The notes beneath the pieces are model-generated. The model did not search any database, had not been told where the DNA came from, and saw only the letters and a list, made by a program, of their open reading frames with translations. A stretch of 64,000 nucleotides of DNA from Fen-1258 sp947085815. GTDB taxonomy: Bacteria; Bacteroidota; Ignavibacteria; Ignavibacteriales; Melioribacteraceae. The DNA is taken from NCBI GenBank assembly GCA_947085815.1, contig CAMTXU010000007.1:1-64000 (forward strand), read 5' to 3'. Below, one piece after another: positions 51,814 through 61,807 of this stretch. The position numbers and the translations under genes were made by a program. The first letter of the stretch is position 1, and each line of letters opens with the position of its first letter.

Positions 51814-53922
51814 ATGGTTTATACCAAAGAAGTACAAATAGGCAAACAAAAATTAATTTTTGAAACAGGGAAACTTGCCAAACAGGCAAACGGCGCTGTT
51901 ATGGTTCGTTACGGCGATACAATGGTTCTTGTAACCGCGGTTGCAGGTGAGTTAAGACCGGATGTGGATTTCTTTCCGCTCAGTGTTGAGTATAGAGAAA
52001 AAGCTTTTGCCGCCGGAAAAATTCCCGGTGGATTTTTCAAACGCGAAGGCAAACCAACAGATAAAGAAGTTCTAACTGCGCGATTGATTGACCGCCCGCT
52101 TCGTCCGCTATTTTCAGATAGCTATCGAAACGATACTCAAATTGCAGCTTTCGTCTATTCATATGATAGCGAAAATGATTCTGATGTAATTGCTGCATGT
52201 GCAGCATCGGCTGCTCTTGCTATATCAGACATTCCATTTCTCGAACCAATCGGTGAAGTTAGAGTTGGTAGAATCAACGGCGAATTAATTATAAATCCTA
52301 CTCTTAAAGAAACTGAAGAGAGCGATCTTGAATTAGTTATTGCCGGAACGGAAAGCTCGATAATGATGGTCGAGGGTGAAGCAAAAGAATTGAGCGAGGA
52401 AGTGATGCTCGACGCTCTAAAGTTTGCTCATGCTGAGATTAAAAAGATTATCGAAGTTCAAAAAGAATTACGCGAACTTTGCGGCAAACCTAAAATGGTT
52501 GTTGTAGAAAAAGTTGTTGATCGGAATTTGTTCAACGACATTTCCGCTCTCGCACATGATAAGTTCAAGACTATAGTTTCTTCAGTTCTTGCAAAAGAAG
52601 AAAGATCGGCACAGAACCACGCGTTGACCGATGAGGTTCTTGCGGCTCTCGCAGAAAAATATCCCGAACAAGAAAAAGCCGTCAAAGAAATTCTTCATGA
52701 TATGGAGAAAGATTTGATGCGTAAAAGAATTCTTAATGAGGGATTGCGTCTTGACGGAAGAAATACAAAGCAAGTAAGACCAATCTCTATCGAGCTTGGA
52801 ATATTACCTCGTCCTCACGCAACCGCTTTATTCACGCGCGGTGAGACTCAAAGTTTAACAACTCTTACATTAGGAGCAAAAGGCGATGAGCAAATTATAG
52901 ACGGTCTTCAGCCCGAATATAAAAAACGGTTTCTTCTTCACTATAATTTCCCGCCATTCAGCGTTGGCGAAACAGGAAGATTTTCAGGTGTCGGCAGAAG
53001 AGAAGTTGGGCATGGTAATCTCGCCGAACGATCACTTAAAAATATTATTCCTGCTGAAGATAAGTTTCCTTACATCGTGCGGCTAAATTCAGATATTCTC
53101 GAATCGAACGGATCCTCCTCGATGGCAACGGTTTGTGCCGGTTCACTCGCGCTTATGGAAGGTGGTGTTCCTATCAAATGCGCTATTGCAGGTATTGCTA
53201 TGGGTCTTGTTAAAGAAGGAAATCAGTTTGCAATTCTGACTGATATTCTCGGAAACGAAGATCATCTTGGTGATATGGATTTTAAGGTAGCCGGTTCTGA
53301 AAATGGAATTACCGGCTTACAGATGGATATTAAGATTCAAGGAATTTCTTATGAGATTATGGAAAAGGCACTTGCTCAAGCTAAAGAAGGACGTTTGCAT
53401 ATTCTCAAAATTATGAATGAGGCAATTTCTGTAGCTAAACCAAACATCTCTAATTATGCTCCAAGAATTTTCACAACTAAGATTCCAACGGATAAAATTG
53501 GAACAGTAATTGGACCGGGCGGAAAAGTTATTCAGAAAATGCAAAAAGATTTCTGCGTTGATATCAACATCGAAGAAGATGGTACCGTCAGTATTGCAGG
53601 TCAAGATGCAGCTCTTGCGAAAGCAGCAAAAGAGTATATCAAACTGCTAGTTGCGGAACCAGAACTCAATAGAATTTACACCGGAAAAATTATGAAGATT
53701 ACCGATTTCGGTGCTTTTGTTGAGATCTTTCCAGGTACACAGGGACTTTTACACATTTCTCAAGTAGATACAAAACGCGTTAATAAAGTAACCGATGTAT
53801 TGAAAGAAGGCGAGATGGTTAAGGTAAAATTAATTGCAATTGAAGGGGGAAAATTATCCCTCTCAAGAAAAGCATTAATGAATGAAGCACTTGCTTCTGA
53901 AGAAGTTGCGGAAAAAGAGTAA
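51814..53922 (+). CDS. pnp: Polyribonucleotide nucleotidyltransferase (PNPase)
   Basis: The 702-residue protein has two RNase PH domains (GAVMVRYGDTMVLVTAV near the N-terminus and GILPRPHATALFTRGETQSL in the second), a helical linker, a KH domain (IGTVIGPGGKVIQKM) and a C-terminal S1 domain (YTGKIMKITDFGAFVEIFPGTQ). It degrades RNA from the 3' end by phosphorolysis. Length and domain order are standard. A GC-rich hairpin lies 15 bases after the stop. Confidence 0.97.
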   Translation: MVYTKEVQIGKQKLIFETGKLAKQANGAVMVRYGDTMVLVTAVAGELRPDVDFFPLSVEYREKAFAAGKIPGGFFKREGKPTDKEVLTARLIDRPLRPLFSDSYRNDTQIAAFVYSYDSENDSDVIAACAASAALAISDIPFLEPIGEVRVGRINGELIINPTLKETEESDLELVIAGTESSIMMVEGEAKELSEEVMLDALKFAHAEIKKIIEVQKELRELCGKPKMVVVEKVVDRNLFNDISALAHDKFKTIVSSVLAKEERSAQNHALTDEVLAALAEKYPEQEKAVKEILHDMEKDLMRKRILNEGLRLDGRNTKQVRPISIELGILPRPHATALFTRGETQSLTTLTLGAKGDEQIIDGLQPEYKKRFLLHYNFPPFSVGETGRFSGVGRREVGHGNLAERSLKNIIPAEDKFPYIVRLNSDILESNGSSSMATVCAGSLALMEGGVPIKCAIAGIAMGLVKEGNQFAILTDILGNEDHLGDMDFKVAGSENGITGLQMDIKIQGISYEIMEKALAQAKEGRLHILKIMNEAISVAKPNISNYAPRIFTTKIPTDKIGTVIGPGGKVIQKMQKDFCVDINIEEDGTVSIAGQDAALAKAAKEYIKLLVAEPELNRIYTGKIMKITDFGAFVEIFPGTQGLLHISQVDTKRVNKVTDVLKEGEMVKVKLIAIEGGKLSLSRKALMNEALASEEVAEKE

Positions 53923-53936
53923 TATTAATTCCAAAT

Positions 53937-53956
53937 CGTCCCGCTCCGGCGGGACG
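53937..53956 (+). terminator. Hairpin after pnp
   Basis: CGTCCCGC (53937-53944) and GCGGGACG (53949-53956) form a perfect 8-base stem with a four-base loop. The T-run after it is short (TTTA), so it may be a terminator or a messenger-stabilising end. Confidence 0.6.
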
Positions 53957-54066
53957 TTTAAGAATTTTATAAAAATTTAATTCTAAGATACCTTTTATCA
54001 AGGATGCACAGAAAGACGAACTGATTAAAAATTGTTTTTTGGAAATGACTGTATATAAATTATCAA

Positions 54067-55131
54067 ATGAAAATCGGTAACCTCGATATTGCCCAGAAAT
54101 TATTTTTAGCACCGATGGCGGAGGTAACCGACTCTTCATTTCGAAAAATTTGCAAAGAGCAAGGCGCCGGAATTACATTTACACAAATGGTAAGCGCAGA
54201 AGGTGTTATAAAAAATAATTTTGAGACCCTTAGGCATTTCTCATTCAACCGCTCCGAAAAACCAATCGGTGTACAAGTATTGGGAAACGATCCTTCAATT
54301 TTGCACGAAGCCGCAAAAGAAATATCCAGACATAAGCCGGATTTGATTGATCTTAACTGCGGTTGCCCTGTTGATAAAGTTTGTTCAAAAAATATGGGCG
54401 CATCACTTCTTGATGATCCAAAAACGATTGGGAAGCTTGTTCGCAAAATGGTTGATGGTTCGAACGGAGTTCCAATCTCTGTTAAACTTAGATTGGGAAA
54501 AGATAAAAATCATATCAACATTTTCGAAAACGCAAGAGCTGTTCAAGACAACGGCGGTTCGTTAGTCTTTGTTCATGCTAGAACAAGGGCCGATAAATAC
54601 GATACCGATGCTGACTGGACATGGTTAAAAAAAGTAAAAGAGAAAGTTCATATTCCCGTTGTAGGGAATGGATCGCTATTTACACCGACCGATGTTAAAA
54701 GAATGCTGGATTCAACTGGATGTGATTCAGCCATGATTGCGCGCGGTGCGTTAGGCAACCCGTTTATTTTTTCAAGATTTAATACTCTATTGCAAACCGG
54801 AAAAGATCCGGGTGAACCAGATGCGTCAATTGTTTGCAAGACCGTTTTGCAGCACATTAATAATTTAGAAAGTGAATTTGGCGAGCTTCTTGCCCTTGAT
54901 AAAGCAAAAAAACATTCTATCTGGTATTTTAGGTGCCATAACGGTGTAAAATTTTTACTCGACAAAGTATTTTCAATCAAAAGTTTAAAAGATCTCCGTT
55001 CACTCATAAGCGAACATGCAGATAATATTTTGCATACTCCTGTCAATATTGATGAGCATGCAATAATCCACAAAAAATTTCAAAGGAAAGTTCTTTTCTG
55101 GTTGGTGGAAGAAAAAGCCAGCGCAATCTGA
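54067..55131 (+). CDS. dusB: tRNA-dihydrouridine synthase DusB
   Basis: The 354-residue flavoprotein has the FMN-barrel start LFLAPMAEVTDSSFR, the catalytic-Cys motif DLNCGCPVDKVC, then VSVKLR-like and VHARTRADKY segments and the phosphate-binding GNGSLFTPTDVKRML with MIARGALGNP. It reduces uridines in the tRNA D-loop with NADPH. It lies 22 bases upstream of the RNase G gene, probably on the same transcript. Confidence 0.93.
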   Translation: MKIGNLDIAQKLFLAPMAEVTDSSFRKICKEQGAGITFTQMVSAEGVIKNNFETLRHFSFNRSEKPIGVQVLGNDPSILHEAAKEISRHKPDLIDLNCGCPVDKVCSKNMGASLLDDPKTIGKLVRKMVDGSNGVPISVKLRLGKDKNHINIFENARAVQDNGGSLVFVHARTRADKYDTDADWTWLKKVKEKVHIPVVGNGSLFTPTDVKRMLDSTGCDSAMIARGALGNPFIFSRFNTLLQTGKDPGEPDASIVCKTVLQHINNLESEFGELLALDKAKKHSIWYFRCHNGVKFLLDKVFSIKSLKDLRSLISEHADNILHTPVNIDEHAIIHKKFQRKVLFWLVEEKASAI

Positions 55132-55153
55132 AAATGAACAAAAAGGTTTTAAC

Positions 55154-56755
55154 ATGAATAAAGAAATAATTATTAATTCTTCAGCCTCGCAGAATCATGT
55201 TGCGATTACTGAAGATGGAAATCTGGTTGATTTCTTTGTAGATCATCCGGAAAAAAGAAGAATGGTGGGCGATGTTTATCTTGGCAAGGTTGCCAGAGTA
55301 ATGCCCGGTATTCGTGCAGTGTTTATAGATATTGGTTTGAAGCATGATGCTTTTCTTCACTTTTCGGATATCGGCGAGAGAACCGAGGCTTTGCAAAGTA
55401 TGCTCGACGAGGATAATGATTCCGATGACAGCGATGATGACGAAAAAGAAGATGCCGGCACTCAACCTGCCGCATCATCAGAACCTTCTGCTAAACCGCA
55501 GATAAAACCGGAACAGAAAGAGCAGCGGCAAATTCCAAAGCTGCACAAAGGGGAAGAGATATTAATTCAGATTATCAAAGAACCCGTTAAAGACAAAGGC
55601 GTTCGATGTACATCTTCAATCTCAATACCGGGAAGGTTTTGCGTCCTTCTTCCGCTTGATGATAAAATCGGGGTCTCAAAAAAAATATATGATTTCAGAG
55701 AAAGAAAAAGATTACGACGTATCGCACGCGGAATTCTGCCTTCAAATTGCGGACTTATAATACGCACAGCCGCAAAAGATCAGAGTGAAGAATCACTTTC
55801 CGGCGATTTGAAATACCTTGTAAAGATTTGGGAGGACATGCAGGAAGATGCTAAAACTCAAGAGCCGCCATTCTTGCTTTACAAAGATTTGAGCACTACA
55901 ATTAGCGTCATTCGCGATCTCTTCACGCCCGATGTTTCTAAAGTATTCGTCGATTCAAAAAAACTTTTTAAGGAAATCCGAAATTATGTCCAGTTTATTC
56001 AACCTGCATTGATTGATAGAATAGAACTATTTAAAGAGGATATGTCAATTTTTGAAGCTTTCAAGATTGATGAGCAGATAAAAGAATTGATGGGGAGAAA
56101 GGTAGCACTCCCCAGCGGTGGACACATTGTTATTGAACACACCGAAGCAATGGTTGTAATTGACGTTAATAGCGGTCGATACGCCGCAAAAAAAGAACAA
56201 GAATTAAACTCACTCAAAACTGATCTTGAAGCATCGCGGGAAATTGTGCGACAATTGCGCTTGCGTGATATCGGAGGCTTAATTGTAGTTGATTTTATTG
56301 ATCTCGAAGATGAAAAAAACCGCAAGAAAATTTATGATGAATTAAAAAAAGAATTTAAGAAAGACCGCGCTAAAATTGCGATGCTGCCTATGACCGAATT
56401 TGGTCTTATGCAAATTACCCGCGAACGTATTCGGGAAAATATTATGCAGTCTATGAACGAAGCATGCCCGTATTGCGCCGGTACCGGATTGCTCACAAAA
56501 AAATCTAACTTAATGCATGAAATTGACAGATGGATGAAACGTTTCAATTCTGAGGGGAAGGGAACTGCCCTTACACTGCAGGTTCATCCATCGCTCGGTG
56601 AAAAATTGACCGAAGGCTTCTTTTCGCCCCTCTTAAAGATGCAAATGCGGTATTTCATCCGAGTAAAGCTCATTGAAAATGAAAAAAACAGTCCTCAAAG
56701 TTTTCATTTTATCTCTACAAAAACAGGGGAAGATATTACAGGGAATTTTGTTTAG
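55154..56755 (+). CDS. rng: Ribonuclease G/E family protein
   Basis: The 533-residue protein has an N-terminal S1 domain with a long acidic and Pro/Gln-rich insertion (about 88-130, DNDSDDSDDDEKEDAG and following), the RNase H-like catalytic domain with Asp337 (VVIDVNSGRY) and Asp380 (VVDFIDLED), and the zinc-link Cys pair (CPYCAGTG). RNase G/E enzymes cleave single-stranded RNA near 5' ends and process 16S rRNA. The C-terminal scaffold of RNase E is absent. The insertion in S1 is also seen in relatives from this phylum. Confidence 0.92.
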   Translation: MNKEIIINSSASQNHVAITEDGNLVDFFVDHPEKRRMVGDVYLGKVARVMPGIRAVFIDIGLKHDAFLHFSDIGERTEALQSMLDEDNDSDDSDDDEKEDAGTQPAASSEPSAKPQIKPEQKEQRQIPKLHKGEEILIQIIKEPVKDKGVRCTSSISIPGRFCVLLPLDDKIGVSKKIYDFRERKRLRRIARGILPSNCGLIIRTAAKDQSEESLSGDLKYLVKIWEDMQEDAKTQEPPFLLYKDLSTTISVIRDLFTPDVSKVFVDSKKLFKEIRNYVQFIQPALIDRIELFKEDMSIFEAFKIDEQIKELMGRKVALPSGGHIVIEHTEAMVVIDVNSGRYAAKKEQELNSLKTDLEASREIVRQLRLRDIGGLIVVDFIDLEDEKNRKKIYDELKKEFKKDRAKIAMLPMTEFGLMQITRERIRENIMQSMNEACPYCAGTGLLTKKSNLMHEIDRWMKRFNSEGKGTALTLQVHPSLGEKLTEGFFSPLLKMQMRYFIRVKLIENEKNSPQSFHFISTKTGEDITGNFV

Positions 56756-56790
56756 CGCTATACCTGCAGGTTGCAACATAAAATTGTTTT

Positions 56791-56822
56791 GGATTTTTCT
56801 TATTTTTCAATTGTAAAAATCC
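56791..56822. other. AT-rich hairpin upstream of the transaldolase-like gene
   Basis: GGATTTTT (56791-56798) pairs with AAAAATCC (56815-56822). It lies between the RNase gene and the next start and could be a weak terminator or leader structure. Confidence 0.35.
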
Positions 56823-56847
56823 TGTTCTAAATAATTAAGGCAAACAA

Positions 56848-57495
56848 ATGAAATTTTTTATCGACACTGCGAATATTAATGAAATTAAAGAAGCCGCCTC
56901 ATACGGATTACTCGATGGTGTAACTACTAATCCATCATTGGTTGCAAAAGAAGGAAAGGATTTTCTACAACTGCTAGATGAAATTCTCAAGATTGTTGAT
57001 GGACCTATAAGTGCTGAAGTTGTTTCCACAGATTACGAAGGCATTATGAAAGAAGCACGTCAACTGGCGCAAATACATAAAAATATTGTTGTAAAAGTTC
57101 CTCTCATAAAAGAAGGAATTAAAGCCGTAAAATCATTGAGCGATGAAGGAATTAATACAAATGTTACTTTATGTTTTTCTCCATCGCAAGCGTTGCTGGC
57201 TGCTAAAGCCGGCGCAACTTACATTAGTCCTTTCGTTGGTCGTTTAGATGACATTAGTCATGATGGTATGGGGTTGGTTGAACAGATCGTGCAGATTTAC
57301 GAAAATTATAATTTCAAAACTCAAGTGCTTGTTGCAAGCATTCGTCATCCTCTTCACCTTGTTGAAGCCGCTTTGATGGGCGCTCATGTATCTACAATGC
57401 CGTTTGATGTAATTGAAAAATTATTCAAACATCCTCTCACGGATATCGGATTGGAAAAATTCTTAAGTGATTGGAATAAATCAAACAAAAAATAA
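56848..57495 (+). CDS. Transaldolase-like protein / fructose-6-phosphate aldolase (TalC type)
   Basis: The 215-residue protein has the short-type transaldolase pattern: FFIDTANINEIKEA, GVTTNPSLVAKEG, the Schiff-base Lys in VVKVPLIKEG, NVTLCFSPSQAL and SPFVGRLDDI. It is a TIM barrel acting on sugar phosphates in the pentose phosphate pathway; transaldolase and F6P aldolase activities cannot be separated from sequence alone here. It starts a closely packed row of genes (2 bases to gcvT). Confidence 0.93.
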   Translation: MKFFIDTANINEIKEAASYGLLDGVTTNPSLVAKEGKDFLQLLDEILKIVDGPISAEVVSTDYEGIMKEARQLAQIHKNIVVKVPLIKEGIKAVKSLSDEGINTNVTLCFSPSQALLAAKAGATYISPFVGRLDDISHDGMGLVEQIVQIYENYNFKTQVLVASIRHPLHLVEAALMGAHVSTMPFDVIEKLFKHPLTDIGLEKFLSDWNKSNKK

Positions 57496-57497
57496 TT

Positions 57498-58580
57498 ATG
57501 AAAAAAACAAAATTTTATTCAGTGCATGAAAAGCTCGGTGCTAAAATAGTGGACTTTGCCGGTTATCAAATGCCGGTTCAATATTCATCAATTATTAACG
57601 AACATAAGGTTGTACGTTCTTCAGTTGGCGTATTTGATGTTTCCCATATGGGAGAGATATTTATTCGCGGAGATCGGGCGCTTGACTTCGTTCAGCATAT
57701 TACTGTAAACGATGCGTCTCTTTTAACGGATGGAAGAGTTCAATACTCGGCAATGTGCTATAACGATGGAGGCATTGTTGACGATCTTCTTGTTTATAGG
57801 ATTAGCGATAAAGAATTTTTACTAGTTGTAAACGCTTCTAATAAAGATAAAGACTTTGCCTGGATGAACGACAACAATATATTTGGCGTCGATATTATTG
57901 ACGAAAGTGATGATTATTCTCTACTTGCGGTGCAAGGACCGAATTCCAAAAGCGTTGTTGAAAAAATATGTAATAAGCCACTGGATATGGAATACTATCA
58001 TTTCATCTTCGCAAATATTGAGGGTATAGAGATGATCGTCTCTCGTACAGGTTACACCGGCGAACTTGGCTATGAATTATATTTCAAAGGGAGCGAAGCA
58101 GACGCTGTAAATGTATGGAACGCCTTGTTTAATGCAGGTAAGGATTTAGGCATTCAACCCGTTGGTTTAGGTGCAAGAGATTCTTTACGCCTCGAAATGG
58201 GTTTTTGTTTATACGGAAACGATATAGATCAAACTACTAACACTTTGGAAGCCGGACTCGGTTGGATTACCAAATTGAAAAAAACAGAATTCATTGCCAA
58301 AGATGTTTTGCTTAAAGTGAAAGAAGATGGTCTTAAAAGAAAGTTAGTTCCGATTATTTCCGAAGAAAAAGCTTTTCCACGTCATGGATATGATTTATCC
58401 GTTGATGGAAAAGTAATCGGTCATATTACAAGCGGAACTGTAAGTCCAATCCTTGACAAAGCAATTGCACTTGGATATGTAGACTCCTCATATTGCAAAG
58501 AGGGAAACCAAATAAATTTTGTTATCCGCGGAAAAGAAGTTCCGGCGGTTATTACTAAACTACCATTTGTGAAAAATTAA
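57498..58580 (+). CDS. gcvT: Glycine cleavage system aminomethyltransferase (T protein)
   Basis: The 360-residue protein has the GcvT features: GAKIVDFAGYQMPVQY, SVGVFDVSHMGEI, IVDDLLVYR, the folate-binding SRTGYTGELGYELYF and GLGARDSLRLEMGFCLYG. It transfers the aminomethyl carbon to tetrahydrofolate. gcvH and gcvP are not in the window, and no glycine riboswitch is seen; the gene is embedded in an operon. It begins two bases after the transaldolase-like gene. Confidence 0.95.
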   Translation: MKKTKFYSVHEKLGAKIVDFAGYQMPVQYSSIINEHKVVRSSVGVFDVSHMGEIFIRGDRALDFVQHITVNDASLLTDGRVQYSAMCYNDGGIVDDLLVYRISDKEFLLVVNASNKDKDFAWMNDNNIFGVDIIDESDDYSLLAVQGPNSKSVVEKICNKPLDMEYYHFIFANIEGIEMIVSRTGYTGELGYELYFKGSEADAVNVWNALFNAGKDLGIQPVGLGARDSLRLEMGFCLYGNDIDQTTNTLEAGLGWITKLKKTEFIAKDVLLKVKEDGLKRKLVPIISEEKAFPRHGYDLSVDGKVIGHITSGTVSPILDKAIALGYVDSSYCKEGNQINFVIRGKEVPAVITKLPFVKN

Positions 58581-58582
58581 AA

Positions 58583-59350
58583 ATGAAAATTAACGTTCAT
58601 TACTCAAATCTTCATCTTGATGATCTATACTTCAGCGGAAAAACTTCTGTTGTAATTGATGTGCTTCGAGCATCGACTGTAATAGTTACTGCTCTTAATA
58701 ACGGTGCGCGTGAAATTATACCTGTCGGCACGGTTGATTTTGCAATGAAAGTCTCCGGCAATGCATTTGGCGGGCAAACTATTTTAGGCGGCGAACGTAA
58801 TACTAAAAAAGTTGAAGGATTTAATCTTGGCAATTCACCACTGGAATATACCGCAGAAGTTGTATCGGGAAAATCGATCATTCTCTACACAACAAACGGT
58901 TCCAGAGCAGTTGTTAAAGCCAAATTTTCTGAGAATCTTTTTGTCTGCAGTTTTAACAATCTTCCTTCAATTGCAAAACATTTACTTTCTCTTAATAAAG
59001 ATGTCGAAATTATTTGCGCCGGCTCAAATGGTAATTTCAATTTGGAAGATGCAGTATGTGCCGGTCGACTAATAAGCGAGATGGCGAAAGAAAGTACCGA
59101 TCTTGAAGTTAGCGATTCATGCAGAGCCAGCTTGGTATTAAATAAATCGTTCGGAAAAAGTGTGCTAAAATTTTTGAAAGAAACCGAACATGGACAACTT
59201 TTAATAGAGAATGGATTTGCCCCGGATATAAAGGTGTGTGCACAATTTGGAACTACCGAATTGATTCCGTATTATATTTCCGGTGCGTTAAAAAAATTAG
59301 AGACAGATACTACGCCCGGTAATCTTAAAAACGAAAATAAAGTTTCTTAA
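58583..59350 (+). CDS. comB: 2-phosphosulfolactate phosphatase family protein
   Basis: The 255-residue protein carries the ComB pattern: SVVIDVLRASTVIVTALNNG, LGGERNTKKVEGFNLGNSP, LYTTNGSRAV and GSNGNFNLEDAVCAG. In methanogens ComB dephosphorylates 2-phosphosulfolactate on the way to coenzyme M; in bacteria relatives may make sulfolactate or act on another phosphate ester, so the substrate is uncertain. No other genes of that pathway (comA, comC) are in the window. It is packed between gcvT and ftsK with gaps of 2 bases. Confidence 0.85.
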   Translation: MKINVHYSNLHLDDLYFSGKTSVVIDVLRASTVIVTALNNGAREIIPVGTVDFAMKVSGNAFGGQTILGGERNTKKVEGFNLGNSPLEYTAEVVSGKSIILYTTNGSRAVVKAKFSENLFVCSFNNLPSIAKHLLSLNKDVEIICAGSNGNFNLEDAVCAGRLISEMAKESTDLEVSDSCRASLVLNKSFGKSVLKFLKETEHGQLLIENGFAPDIKVCAQFGTTELIPYYISGALKKLETDTTPGNLKNENKVS

Positions 59351-59352
59351 TA

Positions 59353-61806
59353 ATGCCGAAGAAAAGTAAATCAAAAGAAAATTTTTCTCCTGCGGGAGAA
59401 AATTTTTTTGTCGTTTCTCCGGAAAAGAAAAAAAAACTTCTCGGCATCTTCTTAATTGTATTAGCGCTGTTAATCTTTTTAAGCATATTATCCTATTCTA
59501 GTTACGACCAATCTTCTTTTTCCTACAGGTTTCTGGATTTATTCGGTTTTGGGTCCAATCCGGAACTGCTGAACAAAGCTGCCACAACACATAATTGGCT
59601 GGGTATATTTGGGGCATATGTTTCCTACTTTTTTATCTTATCAACAATAGGGTATTTTTCATTAATCTTTCCCGTAATAATGTTTATATGGGGATATACC
59701 GTATTGCGAAATGAAAATAATTTTAAACTCCCGCTTTACTTTTCCAATTTTCTTCTTGTTATGGGGATTTTATTTTCAACCTTTTTCGGATTGCTTCAAT
59801 TCACTCCCGAGATTGCTCTATTTATAGATTACCCTGAGCTATCAGGTAAAATAGGATTTTTCTTAGGAACCATGATCAGCCGATTACTAGGCGGGCTCGG
59901 CGGTATTATCTTTTTGAGCACCGGAATTTTGGTAACACTTATAATCGCCTTCGATTTTCAATTTAGTTCCATACTTGAGATTATCAAAAATCTATTTAAA
60001 GATCCGGAAAAAGATAAGATAAAAATCTCTACTCCAATTGAAGAAAAAACCGGTAGCAATCTTGATAAGATTAAATACCTTCGTACAGAAAGTAAATTGA
60101 AATCTCTTTTCAAAGAGAATGAGGAAGAGCTGGAACCTGAGCCCGAAACAAAAATAACAATTGTTAAAAAAGATCAACCAGAGAAAGCCGATCGTCAAAC
60201 GGAGAAGAGTGACGAATCAAAATCAAGAAAAGTTGAATCGAAACCGAAAGATGACTATGATATTATTTCTGCGATTGATAAAAACGCCGAAGCTGCTATG
60301 CCGGATCAATGGGAAGAAAAAATTGATTACAAACCGCCGACATATAGTTTACTAACTCCGCCTGATGATGAAGAAATAAAAGTGAATGAGAGCGAACTGA
60401 AAAGAAACGCCGCTCTGCTTAAAGATAAATTAGCTCTCTTTGATATTCAGATTGATGATATAACTGTAACTCCAGGACCGGTTGTAACTCTTTATGAAAT
60501 TGTACCGGCGCCTGGTGTTAAGATTAGTCGGATAGTTAGCCTCGAACATGATATAGCTCTAGCTTTAGCTGCACGAGGCATACGCATCATTGCTCCAATT
60601 CCCGGCAAGAGTGCAATCGGTGTAGAAATACCGAACGCACATGCATCAATTGTAAGAGCTAGTTCAGTTCTAAAAAGAATTTCTGAATCGAAAGATGAAT
60701 TGCCGTTAGCGCTCGGCAAAACAATTTCGGGGGAAGTTTATATTACGGATTTAGCAAAAATGCCCCACATGCTGATTGCCGGCTCTACCGGTTCAGGAAA
60801 AAGCGTCGGCATAAATATGATTCTGAACAGTTTGATCTATGCGAAACATCCTTCCGATATTAAATTTGTAATTATTGATCCCAAAAAAATCGAGCTATCG
60901 TTCTATAAAAAACTTAGTAAGCATTTTCTTGCGGTATCTCCCGATCTGGAGGAAGAGATAATTACAAATCCATCAAATGCGCTTCTTGCCTTAAAAGCTG
61001 TTGAGTATGAGATGGAGAAACGATACGATCGGCTGGCAAAAGTTGGTGTACGCAATATTGTGGACTACAATAAAAAAGTTTTGAATCCGAAGTCGCGACC
61101 AAAAGACACCGATGAAATGAAGCATTATAAGATGCCCTATATCATAGTAATTATTGACGAATTAGCTGATCTGATGATTACATCCGGTAAAGAAGTTGAA
61201 GAACCAATTGCGCGCCTTGCTCAGCTTGCCCGCGCTGTAGGAATTCATTTAATTCTGGCTACACAAAGACCATCCGTAAATGTTATTACCGGTGTAATTA
61301 AAGCCAATTTCAGTGCGCGCATGGCGTATCAAGTTGCAACTAAGATTGATTCGCGAACTATTCTTGATATGAATGGCGCCGAACAATTACTTGGAATGGG
61401 CGATATGCTCTTTCTGCCCGGCGGCATGCCAAAACCGATTCGTATTCAGAACGCGTTTATATCCACAGAAGAAGTTGAAAAGATTACAAATTTCATTTAC
61501 GTTCAGAAAGGGTTTTCTAAAAGATATTTTTTGCCTTCGCTTTATGATAAACGAAAAGAGGCGATGGGCGATTTTATGAGCGATCTCGATCCAATGTTCG
61601 AAGAGGCTGCGCGTGTCATTGTGCGGCATCAGCAAGGTTCTGTATCTTTACTTCAAAGAAGATTGAAGTTAGGTTATTCTCGTGCGGCAAGAATCGTTGA
61701 TCAGCTTGAGCAGGCAGGAATTGTTGGACCTTCAGAAGGCAGTAAAGCACGTGAAGTTATTGTGGATAGCGAAGAACAACTTGAAACTATTTTAAGATCT
61801 CTATAA
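59353..61806 (+). CDS. ftsK: DNA translocase FtsK/SpoIIIE
   Basis: The 817-residue protein has four N-terminal membrane segments (about 30-210), a charged linker, the alpha/beta motor domain with Walker A GSTGSGKS (477-484) and Walker B (IVIIDELADLM), and a C-terminal winged-helix gamma domain (LLQRRLKLGYSRAARIVDQLE). FtsK pumps DNA during chromosome dimer resolution and cell division. Length fits the shorter FtsK form. It is followed by the lolA-like gene after one base. Confidence 0.96.
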   Translation: MPKKSKSKENFSPAGENFFVVSPEKKKKLLGIFLIVLALLIFLSILSYSSYDQSSFSYRFLDLFGFGSNPELLNKAATTHNWLGIFGAYVSYFFILSTIGYFSLIFPVIMFIWGYTVLRNENNFKLPLYFSNFLLVMGILFSTFFGLLQFTPEIALFIDYPELSGKIGFFLGTMISRLLGGLGGIIFLSTGILVTLIIAFDFQFSSILEIIKNLFKDPEKDKIKISTPIEEKTGSNLDKIKYLRTESKLKSLFKENEEELEPEPETKITIVKKDQPEKADRQTEKSDESKSRKVESKPKDDYDIISAIDKNAEAAMPDQWEEKIDYKPPTYSLLTPPDDEEIKVNESELKRNAALLKDKLALFDIQIDDITVTPGPVVTLYEIVPAPGVKISRIVSLEHDIALALAARGIRIIAPIPGKSAIGVEIPNAHASIVRASSVLKRISESKDELPLALGKTISGEVYITDLAKMPHMLIAGSTGSGKSVGINMILNSLIYAKHPSDIKFVIIDPKKIELSFYKKLSKHFLAVSPDLEEEIITNPSNALLALKAVEYEMEKRYDRLAKVGVRNIVDYNKKVLNPKSRPKDTDEMKHYKMPYIIVIIDELADLMITSGKEVEEPIARLAQLARAVGIHLILATQRPSVNVITGVIKANFSARMAYQVATKIDSRTILDMNGAEQLLGMGDMLFLPGGMPKPIRIQNAFISTEEVEKITNFIYVQKGFSKRYFLPSLYDKRKEAMGDFMSDLDPMFEEAARVIVRHQQGSVSLLQRRLKLGYSRAARIVDQLEQAGIVGPSEGSKAREVIVDSEEQLETILRSL

Positions 61807-61807
61807 A

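Noticed and set aside
57380..57500. Glycine riboswitch before gcvT
   Set aside because: gcvT starts two bases after the upstream gene, leaving no room for one, and nothing similar is seen before the transaldolase-like gene.
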